Source: Nocardia fusca NBRC 14340
GTDB taxonomy: Bacteria > Actinomycetota > Actinomycetes > Mycobacteriales > Mycobacteriaceae
DNA: 64,000 nt
Assembly: GCF_001618425.1 (NCBI RefSeq)
Contig: NZ_BDCU01000018.1
Span: 248,001 to 312,000 of the forward strand
Direction of reading: 5' to 3'
The position numbers and the translations under genes were made by a program. The notes beneath the pieces are model-generated. The model saw nothing but the letters and a program-made list of their open reading frames with translations, was not told the origin of the DNA and made no database searches. Shown here piece after piece: positions 27,915-43,658 of the stretch (position 1 is its first letter; each line of letters starts with the position of its first letter).

Positions 27915-27976
27915 CGTCGGCGCACCCACCGCCGGCCCGGCCCGGCCCGCGCCGGGACGGTGGAAGCGGGCCGACG
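27915..27976. terminator. Imperfect nested stem-loop between convergent genes
   Basis: Outer arms CGTCGGC/GCCGACG (27915-27921, 27970-27976), middle arms CCACCG/CGGTGG (27926-27931, 27958-27963) and a GC-rich interior, directly after the second metQ and before the end of the epimerase gene. Confidence 0.45.
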
Positions 27977-27977
27977 C

Positions 27978-28907
27978 TCAGCCCACCGGTGTGGGCGTGC
28001 CGGTGATCATCTCGCGCAGCGCCGTGTCGATCGGTGCCGGTTCGAGCCCGAAAGCATCGGTGGCGGCGGTGGAATCGAGCACGAACGGTGCACGGAGCTG
28101 GTACTGGACCTCGACCATCTCCCTCGCCGCGGGTTCGACCAGGCCCGCCAGCCGGAGCAGGACACCAGGCATGACGCGGACGCGCGCTCGCGGTGCACCG
28201 GCCAGCTCCGCCGTGCGTTCGGCGAGTGCGCGGACCGATACCGGGGGTGCGGTCGGCACATGCCACGGCCGACCCCACGCCTTCTCGTCGGCGGCGACCG
28301 CCGCCAGCAGTTTCGCCACGTCCGATACCTGGGTCCAGCTGTGCGGGGCGTCCGGATCGGCCGGAATCGATGCGGTGCGACCGGCCACCACCTTCGGTAG
28401 CACCATGACGCTGAACGGTGAGGTCGTCCCGGCGCCGAGGTAATCGGATCCCCGCACCTCTGCGGTACGGATCCGCCCGGCCTCGTGGGCCGCGAGCGCG
28501 GCGGTCCACAGCTCGGCCCGCACCCGGCCCTTGACCGAGGTGGGCCGTAGCGGGAGTTGTTCGGTCATCGGACCGCCGACGCGGCCGTAGCCGTAGAGAT
28601 TGCCGGTGCTCACGAGGACCGCCCCGGTCAGCTCTGCGGCCCGGATCAGCGCCGCGCCGAGCGGCGGCCAGTCGCGCACCCAACGGTGGTACGCCGGACC
28701 GGCGCAGCTGTACAGCGCGACGGCCCCGCGCGCATGGTCGGCGAGCGCCGGGGCGTCGGTGGTATCGGCCGCGATCCGCTCGATCCCGTTCTGGTCGGGT
28801 CCACCGCCGCTGCGGGTGATCAGCCGCACCTGTTCGCCCCGGCCGGCCAGCAGCCGTGCGACAGACGAGCCGACGGGACCCGCTCCTACGACAACGTGAA
28901 GTGGCAT
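27978..28907 (-). CDS. NAD(P)-dependent epimerase/dehydratase-family protein
   Basis: A 309-residue extended/atypical SDR with Rossmann motif VVVGAGPVGSSVARLLAGRG at the N-terminus, STGNLYGYGR in place of the usual active-site region, and a C-terminal substrate domain. The reaction is unknown; it resembles NAD(P)H-binding epimerase-like proteins often controlled by an adjacent TetR repressor. ATG 28907 is used; upstream in-frame codons run into the operator region. Divergent from the TetR gene. Confidence 0.88.
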   Translation of the reverse strand: MPLHVVVGAGPVGSSVARLLAGRGEQVRLITRSGGGPDQNGIERIAADTTDAPALADHARGAVALYSCAGPAYHRWVRDWPPLGAALIRAAELTGAVLVSTGNLYGYGRVGGPMTEQLPLRPTSVKGRVRAELWTAALAAHEAGRIRTAEVRGSDYLGAGTTSPFSVMVLPKVVAGRTASIPADPDAPHSWTQVSDVAKLLAAVAADEKAWGRPWHVPTAPPVSVRALAERTAELAGAPRARVRVMPGVLLRLAGLVEPAAREMVEVQYQLRAPFVLDSTAATDAFGLEPAPIDTALREMITGTPTPVG

Positions 28908-28928
28908 GACGCAATACCTTTCGCTATG

Positions 28929-28943
28929 GAGAACACTGTTCTC
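28929..28943. promoter_or_regulatory. TetR operator candidate, site 1
   Basis: Perfect palindrome GAGAACACTGTTCTC (7-bp arms, 1-nt centre), 22 bp before the epimerase start. Confidence 0.65.
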
Positions 28944-28980
28944 GACAAGCTCGAGAGTAGGGGGTCGAACTCTGCCGGTC

Positions 28981-28995
28981 AAGAGCAGTGTTCTC
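28981..28995. promoter_or_regulatory. TetR operator candidate, site 2
   Basis: AAGAGCAGTGTTCTC: right half identical to site 1 (TGTTCTC), left half matches 5 of 7. It is 52 bp from site 1 and about 40 bp before the tetR start, so one repressor could shut both divergent promoters. Confidence 0.5.
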
Positions 28996-29034
28996 GTCAT
29001 GGACTACCGTTCTCTGTCGTGGCATACTGCACTT

Positions 29035-29718
29035 ATGTCCGCTTCCTCGCTGCGTGCCCGCGTCCGTTCGGAGATGGTCCGGGAGATCAAAGAGGTGGCG
29101 CGTGCTCATATCGCGCGGGAGGGAGCGAACCTCTCCCTGCGCGGCGTGGCCCGGGACGTCGGAATCGTCGCATCGGCGCTGTACCGCTACTTCCCGAGTC
29201 GCGACGCGCTGCTGACCGCGCTGATCACCGATGCCTACGAGGACCTGGCGGCCGCGGCGGCCGCCGCCGAGGCCGCGTCCGCGCGTGATGAACTGCGGGA
29301 GCGCTGGATGCGGATCTGCCGGGCGGTCCGGGAATGGGCGCTCGCCCATCCAGCCGAATACGGTCTGCTCTACGGGAATCCGGTACCCGGTTATGCGGCC
29401 CCGGCAAAGACGGTGGAACCCGCGGCGCGCGTGGTGTTGCTCCTCGTCGATATCGTCATCGACGGATCCGGGCACCTCGAGCCCCTCGCGGAGGCGGTCC
29501 CCGAAGCGGTCCGCGGCGACCTGCGCCGCCTGATCGAACAGCATCCGCGAGAGATACCGGAGGAACGGCTGGCTCGGGTACTGGCCGGCTGGACCCAGCT
29601 GTTCGGACTGATCGGATTCGAGGTGTTCGGCCGCCTGGACACTGTGATCGAGGACCGTGGCGCATATTTCGACCACCAGATGGCGGTGATGGCCGATCTG
29701 GCAGGCCTGCCCCGGTAA
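29035..29718 (+). CDS. TetR-family transcriptional regulator
   Basis: A 227-residue repressor. N-terminal helix-turn-helix region LSLRGVARDVGIVASALYRYFPSRDALLTALITDAY near residues 35-70, then a ligand-binding helical domain with the TetR_C WHG-like pattern (EWALAHPAEYGLLYGNPVPGY, ARVLAGWTQLFGLIGFEVFG). ATG 29035 lies 6 nt after CATACT, fitting a leaderless start; a longer in-frame extension would cross the operators. Probable repressor of itself and of the divergent epimerase-like gene. Confidence 0.93.
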   Translation: MSASSLRARVRSEMVREIKEVARAHIAREGANLSLRGVARDVGIVASALYRYFPSRDALLTALITDAYEDLAAAAAAAEAASARDELRERWMRICRAVREWALAHPAEYGLLYGNPVPGYAAPAKTVEPAARVVLLLVDIVIDGSGHLEPLAEAVPEAVRGDLRRLIEQHPREIPEERLARVLAGWTQLFGLIGFEVFGRLDTVIEDRGAYFDHQMAVMADLAGLPR

Positions 29719-29730
29719 CCGGTGGCCCGG

Positions 29731-30014
29731 CCGGTCGGCGCGCCTACGGCCGAGTGCCCGGCGCGCCGATCGGGTTTCCGCACCGTGCCGTCAGGGGTGT
29801 CGACCGCCCCGGGCGCCACGGCATCGAGGGCGATACCGGCGCCTGCCCACTCGGCGCTCGGTGCCGTTCTGCGCACCCAGCGATTCAACGCCCGCTTGGC
29901 GATACCGTAACCGCCGGTCGCACCGCCGGCGTTCGGGTCGGCCTCGAGGTAGGCCACCGCGGCCGCGCGGAGTGAGCCGGTGCCGCGGGCGTCCACGGTC
30001 GCGGCTACCACAAG
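29731..30014 (-). pseudogene. Remnant of a short-chain dehydrogenase
   Basis: A minus-strand frame without a proper start contains GGYGIAKRALNRWVRRTAP and WAGAGIALDAVAPGAVDTP, the YxxxK active site and the following strand of classical SDRs. The N-terminal cofactor half and the C-terminus are gone, and the frame runs on into antisense of the TetR gene. Read as a decayed fragment. It fills much of the 464-bp space between the TetR and permease genes; the remainder shows no gene. Confidence 0.55.
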
Positions 30015-30182
30015 GCCGGCGATGCGGAAAGTATGAGCCGGCACAGGGATCGGCCCGCGCCGTGGCGCGATCGGTGCCCATGGACGAGGATGAGCCGGAA
30101 TCGGAAACACCGGCCGGTGCGGCCGGATCGGGACGGGGATGGGTATGCGGCGAAACCGGGTGGCCCGCCGGAGCGGGTGCTG

Positions 30183-32675
30183 ATGGCGGCGGGCTGGGAC
30201 CGATTCCGGCTGTTCAATATCGGCGATCTGCTGGTGCATCGCGGGCGGAGCCTGCTGTCGGTGACGGTGATGGCGGTGTCGGCGGCGCTGCTGGTCGCGG
30301 TGTTCGGTATCTCCGGCTCGGTCACCGGTTCGGTCGACAAACTCGTCGCCGGACTCGGCGGCCGAGCGGCCCTCGAGGTCAGCGGCATCACCGACGCCGG
30401 ATTCGGCCAGGAGCTGCTCGGGCCGATCGCGGCGACCCCGGGCGTGCAGACCGCGGTGCCCATGCTGCGCGCGCAGACCGGGGCGGACGCCGATCGAGCC
30501 CTGCTGATCGGCGCCGACGCCCGCATCGCCGAACTGGGCAGTTCGCTCACCGGCTCGCTGGGCGGTGACGCCGCGAAACTGCTGACCGTCCCCAACGGCG
30601 TGCTGACCGGCGCGGCCATGGGTTATCAGGAGGGGGACACCTTCCCGCTCGGCACCGGTACCGCCACGGTGGCCGGAATCCTGGATGCCGACGGAGCCGG
30701 ACAACTCAACGGCGGTTACCTGGTCGCCACCACCCTGGCGACCGCGCAGCACCTCACCGGCCGGGCCGGGCAGCTGGATTCGGTGCAGATCATCGCCGAA
30801 CCGGGCGCCGACACCGACCACGTGCGCACCGCGCTGACCGATACCGTGGCCGGCCGGGCGGTGGTCGCCGATCCCGGGTTGCGGGCCGCCCAGGCCGGCG
30901 GCGCGGTGCTGATCATCCGCTACTCCACCCTGATGGCGGCCGCGGCGGCCCTGGTGGTCTCCGCCTTCCTGATCTACAACGCCATGGCCATGGCGATCGC
31001 CCAGCGCCGCCCCACCCTCTCGCTGCTGCGGGCCGTCGGCGGGCGGCGCGGCCCGATGGTGCGCGATCTACTCGCCGAAGCCGTGCTGGTCGGCGTGGTG
31101 GGCGGGGCGGTCGGCGCGGGTATCGGCATTCTGATGGGCCGCGTGGCCATCGGACAGTTGCCCGCCGCCATCGTGCAATCGGTGGAGGCCCGCACCGAAT
31201 ATCAGCTGCCCGGGTACGCCGTTCCGGTGGCGATCGCGCTGTGCGTCCTGGCGAGTGTCCTGGCCTCGGCGTTCGCCGCGCGCGCGGTGTACCGGGTGCG
31301 GCCGATCGAGGCACTGGTCCCGGTGGGCGCGGCCGGGACCGATACCGTGCGGCCGGCGCTGCGCCGGGCAGCGGTGGTGCTGGGCCTGGCCGCGGTCGCG
31401 GGGGCGATCCATCTGGCCGAAACCGATCTCGGGCTGTGGTCGCTGGCGTCGATCTCGCTGTCCTTCGGTGCCGCGATCGTCCTGTGCTTCGCCGCGACCG
31501 GCCCGATCGTGCGCGCGGCGGGAGCGATAGCCCGCTGGTTCGGCGGGCCGGGCGCGCTCGGCGCGACCACCCTCGAACGCGCCCCGCGCCGCGTGTGGGC
31601 GACCGCCATGACCGTGCTCATCGGTGTCGCGGCGGTCGTGTCCACCGGCAGTGCCACCCGTAACGTGGTCGATTCGGCGGCGGCGAGTTTCCAGAACCTG
31701 GCCGCCACCGATTTCTGGGTGACCCCGGGCTCCATGGCACAGTTCCCGACCGGGCCGCTGCTGCCCGCCGGCCTGGCCGAACAGCTCGCGGCGGTACCGG
31801 GTGTGGCGTCGGTGAATCCGGCTCAGCTGGCGTTCGCCAGTGTGGGCGCGGGACGGGTACTGCTCCAGGGCTTTCCGGCCGCGGCCGACCACACCCGGCT
31901 CAGTTCGGAGATCACCCCGGAGGTGGGCCGGCAGCTGGTCACCGGCCGGGGCGTGGTCGTCTCCCGCGATGTCGCGCGATCGCTGGGGGTCGCGGTGGGC
32001 GACACGGTGATCCTGCCGACGCCCACCGGCCGCCATGACGTCCGTGTGCTGCAGGTGATCCCGTATTTCTCTGCGATCGCCGGTGTCATCATGATGGATC
32101 TGGAGCGGATGCGTGCCTGGTACGAACGCCCTGGCGAGACCACCCTCGCGGTCGATCTCGCGCCGGGTGCGGACCCGGAAGCCGTGCGCGCCGCGCTGCG
32201 GCGGGTGGTACCTCCGCAGCTCTACATCGATTCCGGCGCCGAGGCCGTCGCGGCCACCTCGGGGAGTTTGCGCCAGGGCACCGCGCTGGCCACCAATATT
32301 CTGTGGGTCGTGGTGCTGGTCGCCACCATCGCGCTGCTCAATACCCTCATGCTGTCGGTACTGGACCGGCGTCGCGAGATAGGGGTCTTGCGCGCCATGG
32401 GTACCAGCCGCCGTTTCCTGCTCCGGTCGGTGCTGGCCGAGGCGGCCGGGATCGGGTTGATCGGCGCCACCCTGGGCCTGCTGGTGGGGGCGGCGGTGCA
32501 ATATCTGTCCGCGATCGCCATCGGTCACGCGATGACCATCGATGTGGTGTACGAGCCGAGCCCGCTACTCGTGGTCTATGGCGTGGTGGCACTGCTGCTC
32601 GCCCTGCTCGGATCCATCCCGCCCGCGCTGCGCGCCGCGCGGATGCCGATCGTCGAAGCGCTCGCGGTGGACTGA
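30183..32675 (+). CDS. FtsX/MacB-type ABC transporter permease
   Basis: An 830-residue membrane protein with two FtsX-like repeats. TM segments near residues 20-40, about 245-270, 290-320, 345-370, 415-440, 480-505 and three at the end (WVVVLVATIALLNTLMLSVLD, AAGIGLIGATLGLLVGAAVQY, LLVVYGVVALLLALLGSIPPAL), with large extracellular MacB-like domains between. The family exports lipoproteins, lipids or peptides with a LolD-type ATPase. No ATPase gene is adjacent on either side, so its partner is elsewhere or missing. ATG 30183 gives the conserved RSLLSVTVMAVSAALLVAV start. Convergent with the PapA-like gene, 9 bp away. Confidence 0.92.
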   Translation: MAAGWDRFRLFNIGDLLVHRGRSLLSVTVMAVSAALLVAVFGISGSVTGSVDKLVAGLGGRAALEVSGITDAGFGQELLGPIAATPGVQTAVPMLRAQTGADADRALLIGADARIAELGSSLTGSLGGDAAKLLTVPNGVLTGAAMGYQEGDTFPLGTGTATVAGILDADGAGQLNGGYLVATTLATAQHLTGRAGQLDSVQIIAEPGADTDHVRTALTDTVAGRAVVADPGLRAAQAGGAVLIIRYSTLMAAAAALVVSAFLIYNAMAMAIAQRRPTLSLLRAVGGRRGPMVRDLLAEAVLVGVVGGAVGAGIGILMGRVAIGQLPAAIVQSVEARTEYQLPGYAVPVAIALCVLASVLASAFAARAVYRVRPIEALVPVGAAGTDTVRPALRRAAVVLGLAAVAGAIHLAETDLGLWSLASISLSFGAAIVLCFAATGPIVRAAGAIARWFGGPGALGATTLERAPRRVWATAMTVLIGVAAVVSTGSATRNVVDSAAASFQNLAATDFWVTPGSMAQFPTGPLLPAGLAEQLAAVPGVASVNPAQLAFASVGAGRVLLQGFPAAADHTRLSSEITPEVGRQLVTGRGVVVSRDVARSLGVAVGDTVILPTPTGRHDVRVLQVIPYFSAIAGVIMMDLERMRAWYERPGETTLAVDLAPGADPEAVRAALRRVVPPQLYIDSGAEAVAATSGSLRQGTALATNILWVVVLVATIALLNTLMLSVLDRRREIGVLRAMGTSRRFLLRSVLAEAAGIGLIGATLGLLVGAAVQYLSAIAIGHAMTIDVVYEPSPLLVVYGVVALLLALLGSIPPALRAARMPIVEALAVD

Positions 32676-32684
32676 TGTGGCGGA

Positions 32685-34076
32685 CTACCGTTGCCGTGCG
32701 GCCTGCCGGAAGACGCGGCCGAGTGCGGCGAGGTAGCGATCCACTGATTCGTGCGCGACCGCGTTGTCCGGGTAGATCACGCTGAGGGTGGTTCCGGCGG
32801 GCAGCCGGTTGATCCAGATGAGAGCCTCTTCACTGGCGGCGCGGTTGCCGTACAGTCCGCCGCGGGCGATATCGAAGTACTCGCTGCCCGCGAACTCGCG
32901 GGCGTCGACATAGGAGATCATCGGATTGCACCAGTTCGGCCCGACCTGTATCCCGCTGTCGGGTGGTGCCAGTTCCAGGACCCGGTGAATGGTCGCCGAT
33001 TTGAGCCGCATCCCGTTCTCGTAGGCCCGCTGCGCCCGGGCCACGGTCTTGTCGAAGGCCGCGCGGACACCGATCGGGAAGGCCACCGGCACCAGTGCCA
33101 CATACCAGCCGATCGAGGCCATCTCCTCGAACGTCGACCGGGTGTTGAGCGGGGTGATACCGAAGTAGTAGTCGCTGCCGGTGAGTTCGCGTTCGGCCAG
33201 CGCGGCCGCCGCGAAGACTCCGCCGGCGAATTCGCCGCCGTGGTCCCGGCACACCTTCTCGAAACGGGCGGCCGCATCCTCATCGAACAGCTCGACCGTG
33301 CGATGGGCGCTGCGATCGGAGTCGCCGCCGCGCAGCCCCAGATCGAGCGGGAACGAGGGTAGTTCGCCGTCGTTGCCGCGGAGCAGGCGCAGCCAGGTCT
33401 CCACCTCCGGTGAGGCGGCCGTCAAGCGTGCCGAGGCGGCCCGTTCCCGGGCGCAGTACTGCGTGTAACTGGCCGGCCGCGGTATCGGCGAGGTCTGGCC
33501 CCAGGCGTGCTCGGCGTACAGGCAGGCCAGTTCGACACACGAGATATGCTGCCCCACACCGTCGGTGTGCAGATGGTCGATCGCGAGGTACACGGTGGTG
33601 GACTCGTCGTGCTCGATCGTCCAGAAGGTGAAGCAGTCCCACTGGGACGGCGGCGGAGTCTGTTTCTGTACCAGATCGCGGACGGCTTCGGCATTGTCGA
33701 TATGGCCGTGATCGACCGGGGCGAATTCGATCTGCCCGGGTTCGAGCAGGTGACGTCGGATCGTACCGTCGGGTTCCAGGGCGAACCAGCTGCGGAATGT
33801 GTCGTGCCGGGCGAGGAATTCGTTGATCGCCCGGGTCATGGCGTCCCGGTCCAGGACGGCGGGGACCTCCGCGGTCACCAGGCAGAGACCGGAGGTGCGG
33901 TAGTCGGTCCCGGTGTTGTGGCGGGACCGGCGCAGATAATGCTCCTGCTGATGCGACGGCGGTGCCTCGTGTACCGGCGCGGCCGCGGCGTACGCCAGGG
34001 ACCGGGGTGTCGCCACCCAGCTCACCACCCGGCCGGGCGCCGGATTCCATTCGTCGATGAGTCCGAAATCGACCAT
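32685..34076 (-). CDS. PapA-type polyketide-associated acyltransferase (condensation fold)
   Basis: A 463-residue acyltransferase of the condensation-domain superfamily. The catalytic His is in YLAIDHLHTDGVGQH near residue 173, giving HxxxDG with Asp instead of the first His, a common PapA variant. DFGLIDEWNP at the N-terminus and NWCNPMISYVDAREFAGSEYFDIARGGLYGN near the C-terminus match PapA proteins that esterify PKS-derived acyl chains onto trehalose or diols. It ends the PKS-MFS-PapA unit, 10 bp after the MFS stop, with GAGG before its ATG. Acceptor is unknown. Confidence 0.9.
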   Translation of the reverse strand: MVDFGLIDEWNPAPGRVVSWVATPRSLAYAAAAPVHEAPPSHQQEHYLRRSRHNTGTDYRTSGLCLVTAEVPAVLDRDAMTRAINEFLARHDTFRSWFALEPDGTIRRHLLEPGQIEFAPVDHGHIDNAEAVRDLVQKQTPPPSQWDCFTFWTIEHDESTTVYLAIDHLHTDGVGQHISCVELACLYAEHAWGQTSPIPRPASYTQYCARERAASARLTAASPEVETWLRLLRGNDGELPSFPLDLGLRGGDSDRSAHRTVELFDEDAAARFEKVCRDHGGEFAGGVFAAAALAERELTGSDYYFGITPLNTRSTFEEMASIGWYVALVPVAFPIGVRAAFDKTVARAQRAYENGMRLKSATIHRVLELAPPDSGIQVGPNWCNPMISYVDAREFAGSEYFDIARGGLYGNRAASEEALIWINRLPAGTTLSVIYPDNAVAHESVDRYLAALGRVFRQAARQR

Positions 34077-34086
34077 TTCTCGTTCC

Positions 34087-35528
34087 TCAGTTCACCGCCG
34101 GCGCGGGCGCCGGTTCCGAGCGGTCCGGCGACGGTGCCGGGTCGGGCAGCGCCGTCGTGACCGCGGCCAGGGCCAGGGCCACCACCGCGATCGCCGACAG
34201 CATGACGGTGCTGCCGCCCAGGGTGTGCGCGCGGAAGAACACCGCGGACAGCAGCGCGAGACCGACCCCGTTGCCGATCTGCTCGATGGTGGGCAGGATT
34301 CCGGAGGCCTCGGCCAGCTGCCCGTCATCCAGACCGGACAGCATGATCGGCTGCAGCGGCACCGCGAACACTCCGGCGCCGAAACCGCACAGGAAAACCG
34401 GTGCGGCGCAGAGCAGCATGCTCACCCGGCCGTCGACGATGTTCACGTACCCGACGCCGATCGTCACGCATACCGCGAACAGCGCCAATCCACCCGCCGG
34501 TGCGCGCACCCCCCAACGCTGGACCAGCACCGGCGACAACAGGGCGCCCGCACCGGCGCCGAGGGCGAATGGAGTCATCGCGATCCCGGTGCGCAAAGGG
34601 GAGAAGTCCAGAACATCCTGCAGGGTGATGGAGATGGCGAAGACGAATGCGGTGAACAGTCCGAAGAATCCGGTGACCACCACGGATCCGATCGCGAAGC
34701 CGCGGTCGCCGAACAGGTCCAGGCGCAGCAGCGGCTCGGCGCCGCGGCTGCCCACCCGGCGTTCGTGCCACAGTGTGACCGCGCCCAGCGCCATCGCGGC
34801 CGCGATGATCAGGCACGGCCCCGGTTGCCACCCGCGCAGATGGATTTCCGAGAGGGCGTAGAGCAGACCGAACAGGGTCGCGGCGGAGAGAACGACACCG
34901 GGGAGGTCCGGCGATGCCCGCTGCCGCGGGGTGTCGAGTCGCAGGAATCGCCAGGCCAGGGCCAGAGTGAGAACACCCAGCGGCAGGTTCATCAGGAAGA
35001 TGCTGTGCCAGCCGAATCCGCCGGGGTCGGCGGTTACCAGGGTGCCGCCCAGGATCGGGCCGAGCAGCCCCGCGAAGCCGGACGTGGCGCCGTAGAGCGC
35101 GAAGACCCGGGTGTGCAGGTCTCGCGGGAAGAGGGCGGTGAGTATCGCGATGGTCTGTGCCGCCATCCCGGCCCCCGCCACACCCTGTGCGACGCGGGCC
35201 GCGACGAGTTCGGTCCCGCTGTCCGCCGTCCCACACCAGACCGACGCCGCGGTGAACGCCACGACCGCGGCGAGGAACATCGGTCGGCGCCCGGTCCGCG
35301 CACCGGTCCGGGCGGCGGGCAGCAGGGTGCAGGCGAAGGCCAGCGAGTACCCGGACACGATGAGCAACTGCTGCGCCGCGGACGCCCGCAGATCCGCGGT
35401 GATGGCCGGGAGGGCGGTATTGACGATCGTCACGTCGATCATCTGCATGAACACCGACAGCAGGCAGCCGGTGAACGCCGCCCAGGCCCCCGGTCCGGGG
35501 ACGGTCCGGGCGGCTGCGGTACGAGAGG

Positions 35529-35532
<4 letters not shown>
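34087..35532 (-). CDS. MFS exporter, DHA2 (14-TM) family
   Basis: A 481-residue drug:proton antiporter-like carrier with about 14 TM segments; motif A-type GARTGRRPMFLAAVVAF follows TM2, and motif C-like GLLGPILGGTLVT lies in TM5. Its GTG start overlaps the PKS stop by four bases, so it is translated with the PKS and is the likely exporter (or intermediate transporter) of the product. Mycobacterial loci of this type normally use an RND-type MmpL protein instead. Confidence 0.93.
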
Positions 35533-42074
<6,542 letters not shown>

Positions 42075-42270
42075 CTGTATGTCCTCCCGAATCCCGGGTG
42101 AGCCGCGGTTTCCCGCCGGGGAGATCTGAAGCAGGGTTGCGCGCCGCGAGCGCCGCCGGAATCTATGGATGCGATAAAAGTCCGGTCGATATGCCAAAGG
42201 ATCGCAAAATATCCGGCGCCGCTACGGCAGTGGGGCCGACACTACCGATCGGTTACCTATGGCTGGAACG

Positions 42271-42284
42271 GGTTGTTGACAACC
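42271..42284. promoter_or_regulatory. Palindrome upstream of the PKS operon
   Basis: GGTTGTTGACAACC (6-bp arms, 2-nt centre) 197 bp before the PKS start in a locally AT-rich stretch. Read toward the PKS it contains TTGTCA, 17 nt from TAGGTA, so it may overlap a -35 element and act as an operator. Confidence 0.4.
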
Positions 42285-42370
42285 TTCCGTCACCGCACAA
42301 CATCGCCGGTGCTCAATTGTGAAGTAACCCAGGAGTTTTGAATGCCGCTTCCAGGCCTCGGGCGCGAGGC

Positions 42371-43411
42371 TCATTTACGCAGTGCCGCAGCGAAAATGGG
42401 CCAGGAATCGTGCAGATCGCGCTGCCAATAACCCCAGGAATGCGTGCCGCCGGGCCGCAGGGTGACGGTCGCCGGTATATCGAGTTCGCGCAACCTGTTC
42501 CGCAGTCGTACCGCGCAGCCCGCCGCCACTGTTTCCAGCAGGCCGCCGACGAGTAATTGGTCGGCGAGCTTACCGGGATCACGGTGGATACCCGGTCCGT
42601 CCAGGGTGTCCAGCGGTCCGGGTGCCCCGGTCCCGGCGGACAGGTAAAGGGCGGTACCGCGCAGCGCCTCGGGATGCAGGAACGGATCGTTGTCGGCCCA
42701 GGCCCGGTCCTGCGGCGGACCCCACATATTGCGTGGGTCGCCGCCACCGGCGCGGACCACCAGCTCGACGATGGCGCGGCCCTGCGGATCGCTGGTCCGG
42801 ACACAGCCGCTGTAGGACCCCAGCGCTCGATAGTGACCCGGTGCGGCGAGCGCCAGCTGTAGCACGGAGGCGGCCCCCATGGATATTCCGGCGAGCGCAG
42901 CGGCGCCGGTGCCGCGGAAACGGCCGTCGATCAGGGGCGGGAGCTCGCGGGTGAGGAAAGTGGTCCACCGTTGCCGTCCGAGTACCGGGTCATCGGCCCG
43001 CCAATCGGTGAAGTAGCTGCCCGCGCCGCCGAGTGGATTGACCACGGTGACCTGTTCGTCCCGGAAGAACTCGGTGAGATCGGTGCGCTCGAACCAGTTT
43101 CCGCCGTCCGCGCCGCCGGTGATCCCGTTGAGCAGGTACAGCGTGGGCGCCGGCGCCGCGGGATCGGCCGGCGGCAGTACCCGTACCGGGACGACCCGGT
43201 GCATCGCGGCGGAGTACACCGCGAGTTCCACCGCGCGCCCACCGCGCGGCACGATATCGACGATCCCGGTCGCCGGGGCCACGGCGCCGGGCGGATCCGG
43301 GTCCGGTGGTGCGGCTGCCCCCGGACCGAGCGTCACGGGCACGAGGGCGGCGACAGTGGCGGTGACGAGCAGGGCCCGCCCCGGACGGCGTGACCGGCGA
43401 GGGTGTGGCAT
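42371..43411 (-). CDS. Secreted antigen-85-like esterase / mycolyltransferase fold
   Basis: A 346-residue alpha/beta hydrolase with an N-terminal signal peptide (ALLVTATVAALVPVTLGPGAAAPP). Fold marks: VPVRVLPP, LYLLNGITGGADGGNWFERTDL, nucleophile serine in LAGISMGAASVLQLAL, and catalytic His in GGTHSWGYWQRDLHDSWP, the closing motif of antigen-85-type proteins. These transfer mycolic acids to trehalose or arabinogalactan, or act as cell-wall esterases; mycolyl transfer is not proven here. It lies 296 bp upstream of the PKS on the same strand, suggesting a cell-envelope role for the region. Confidence 0.9.
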   Translation of the reverse strand: MPHPRRSRRPGRALLVTATVAALVPVTLGPGAAAPPDPDPPGAVAPATGIVDIVPRGGRAVELAVYSAAMHRVVPVRVLPPADPAAPAPTLYLLNGITGGADGGNWFERTDLTEFFRDEQVTVVNPLGGAGSYFTDWRADDPVLGRQRWTTFLTRELPPLIDGRFRGTGAAALAGISMGAASVLQLALAAPGHYRALGSYSGCVRTSDPQGRAIVELVVRAGGGDPRNMWGPPQDRAWADNDPFLHPEALRGTALYLSAGTGAPGPLDTLDGPGIHRDPGKLADQLLVGGLLETVAAGCAVRLRNRLRELDIPATVTLRPGGTHSWGYWQRDLHDSWPIFAAALRK

Positions 43412-43658
43412 CGCCGGAAACTAATTCTCGTGGTGCGCGCGGCGCCGCCGAACCGGTGGATTCTGTGAAGCGGGCCAGCGCGGCCCGTTGTTTCCTGCGC
43501 CCGGTCCCAATGTCCGGCCGGGCACCGAGCACTATGGACAGATGACTGGACAGGTGTAACCATCGGTGTACAGCGGGGGGTGTGGCTGTACCGACCGACG
43601 AGAGGATCCTGCGCATGAACGACCGGAAACAGGTGGGCGGACACGGCGGTGGCCGGCG

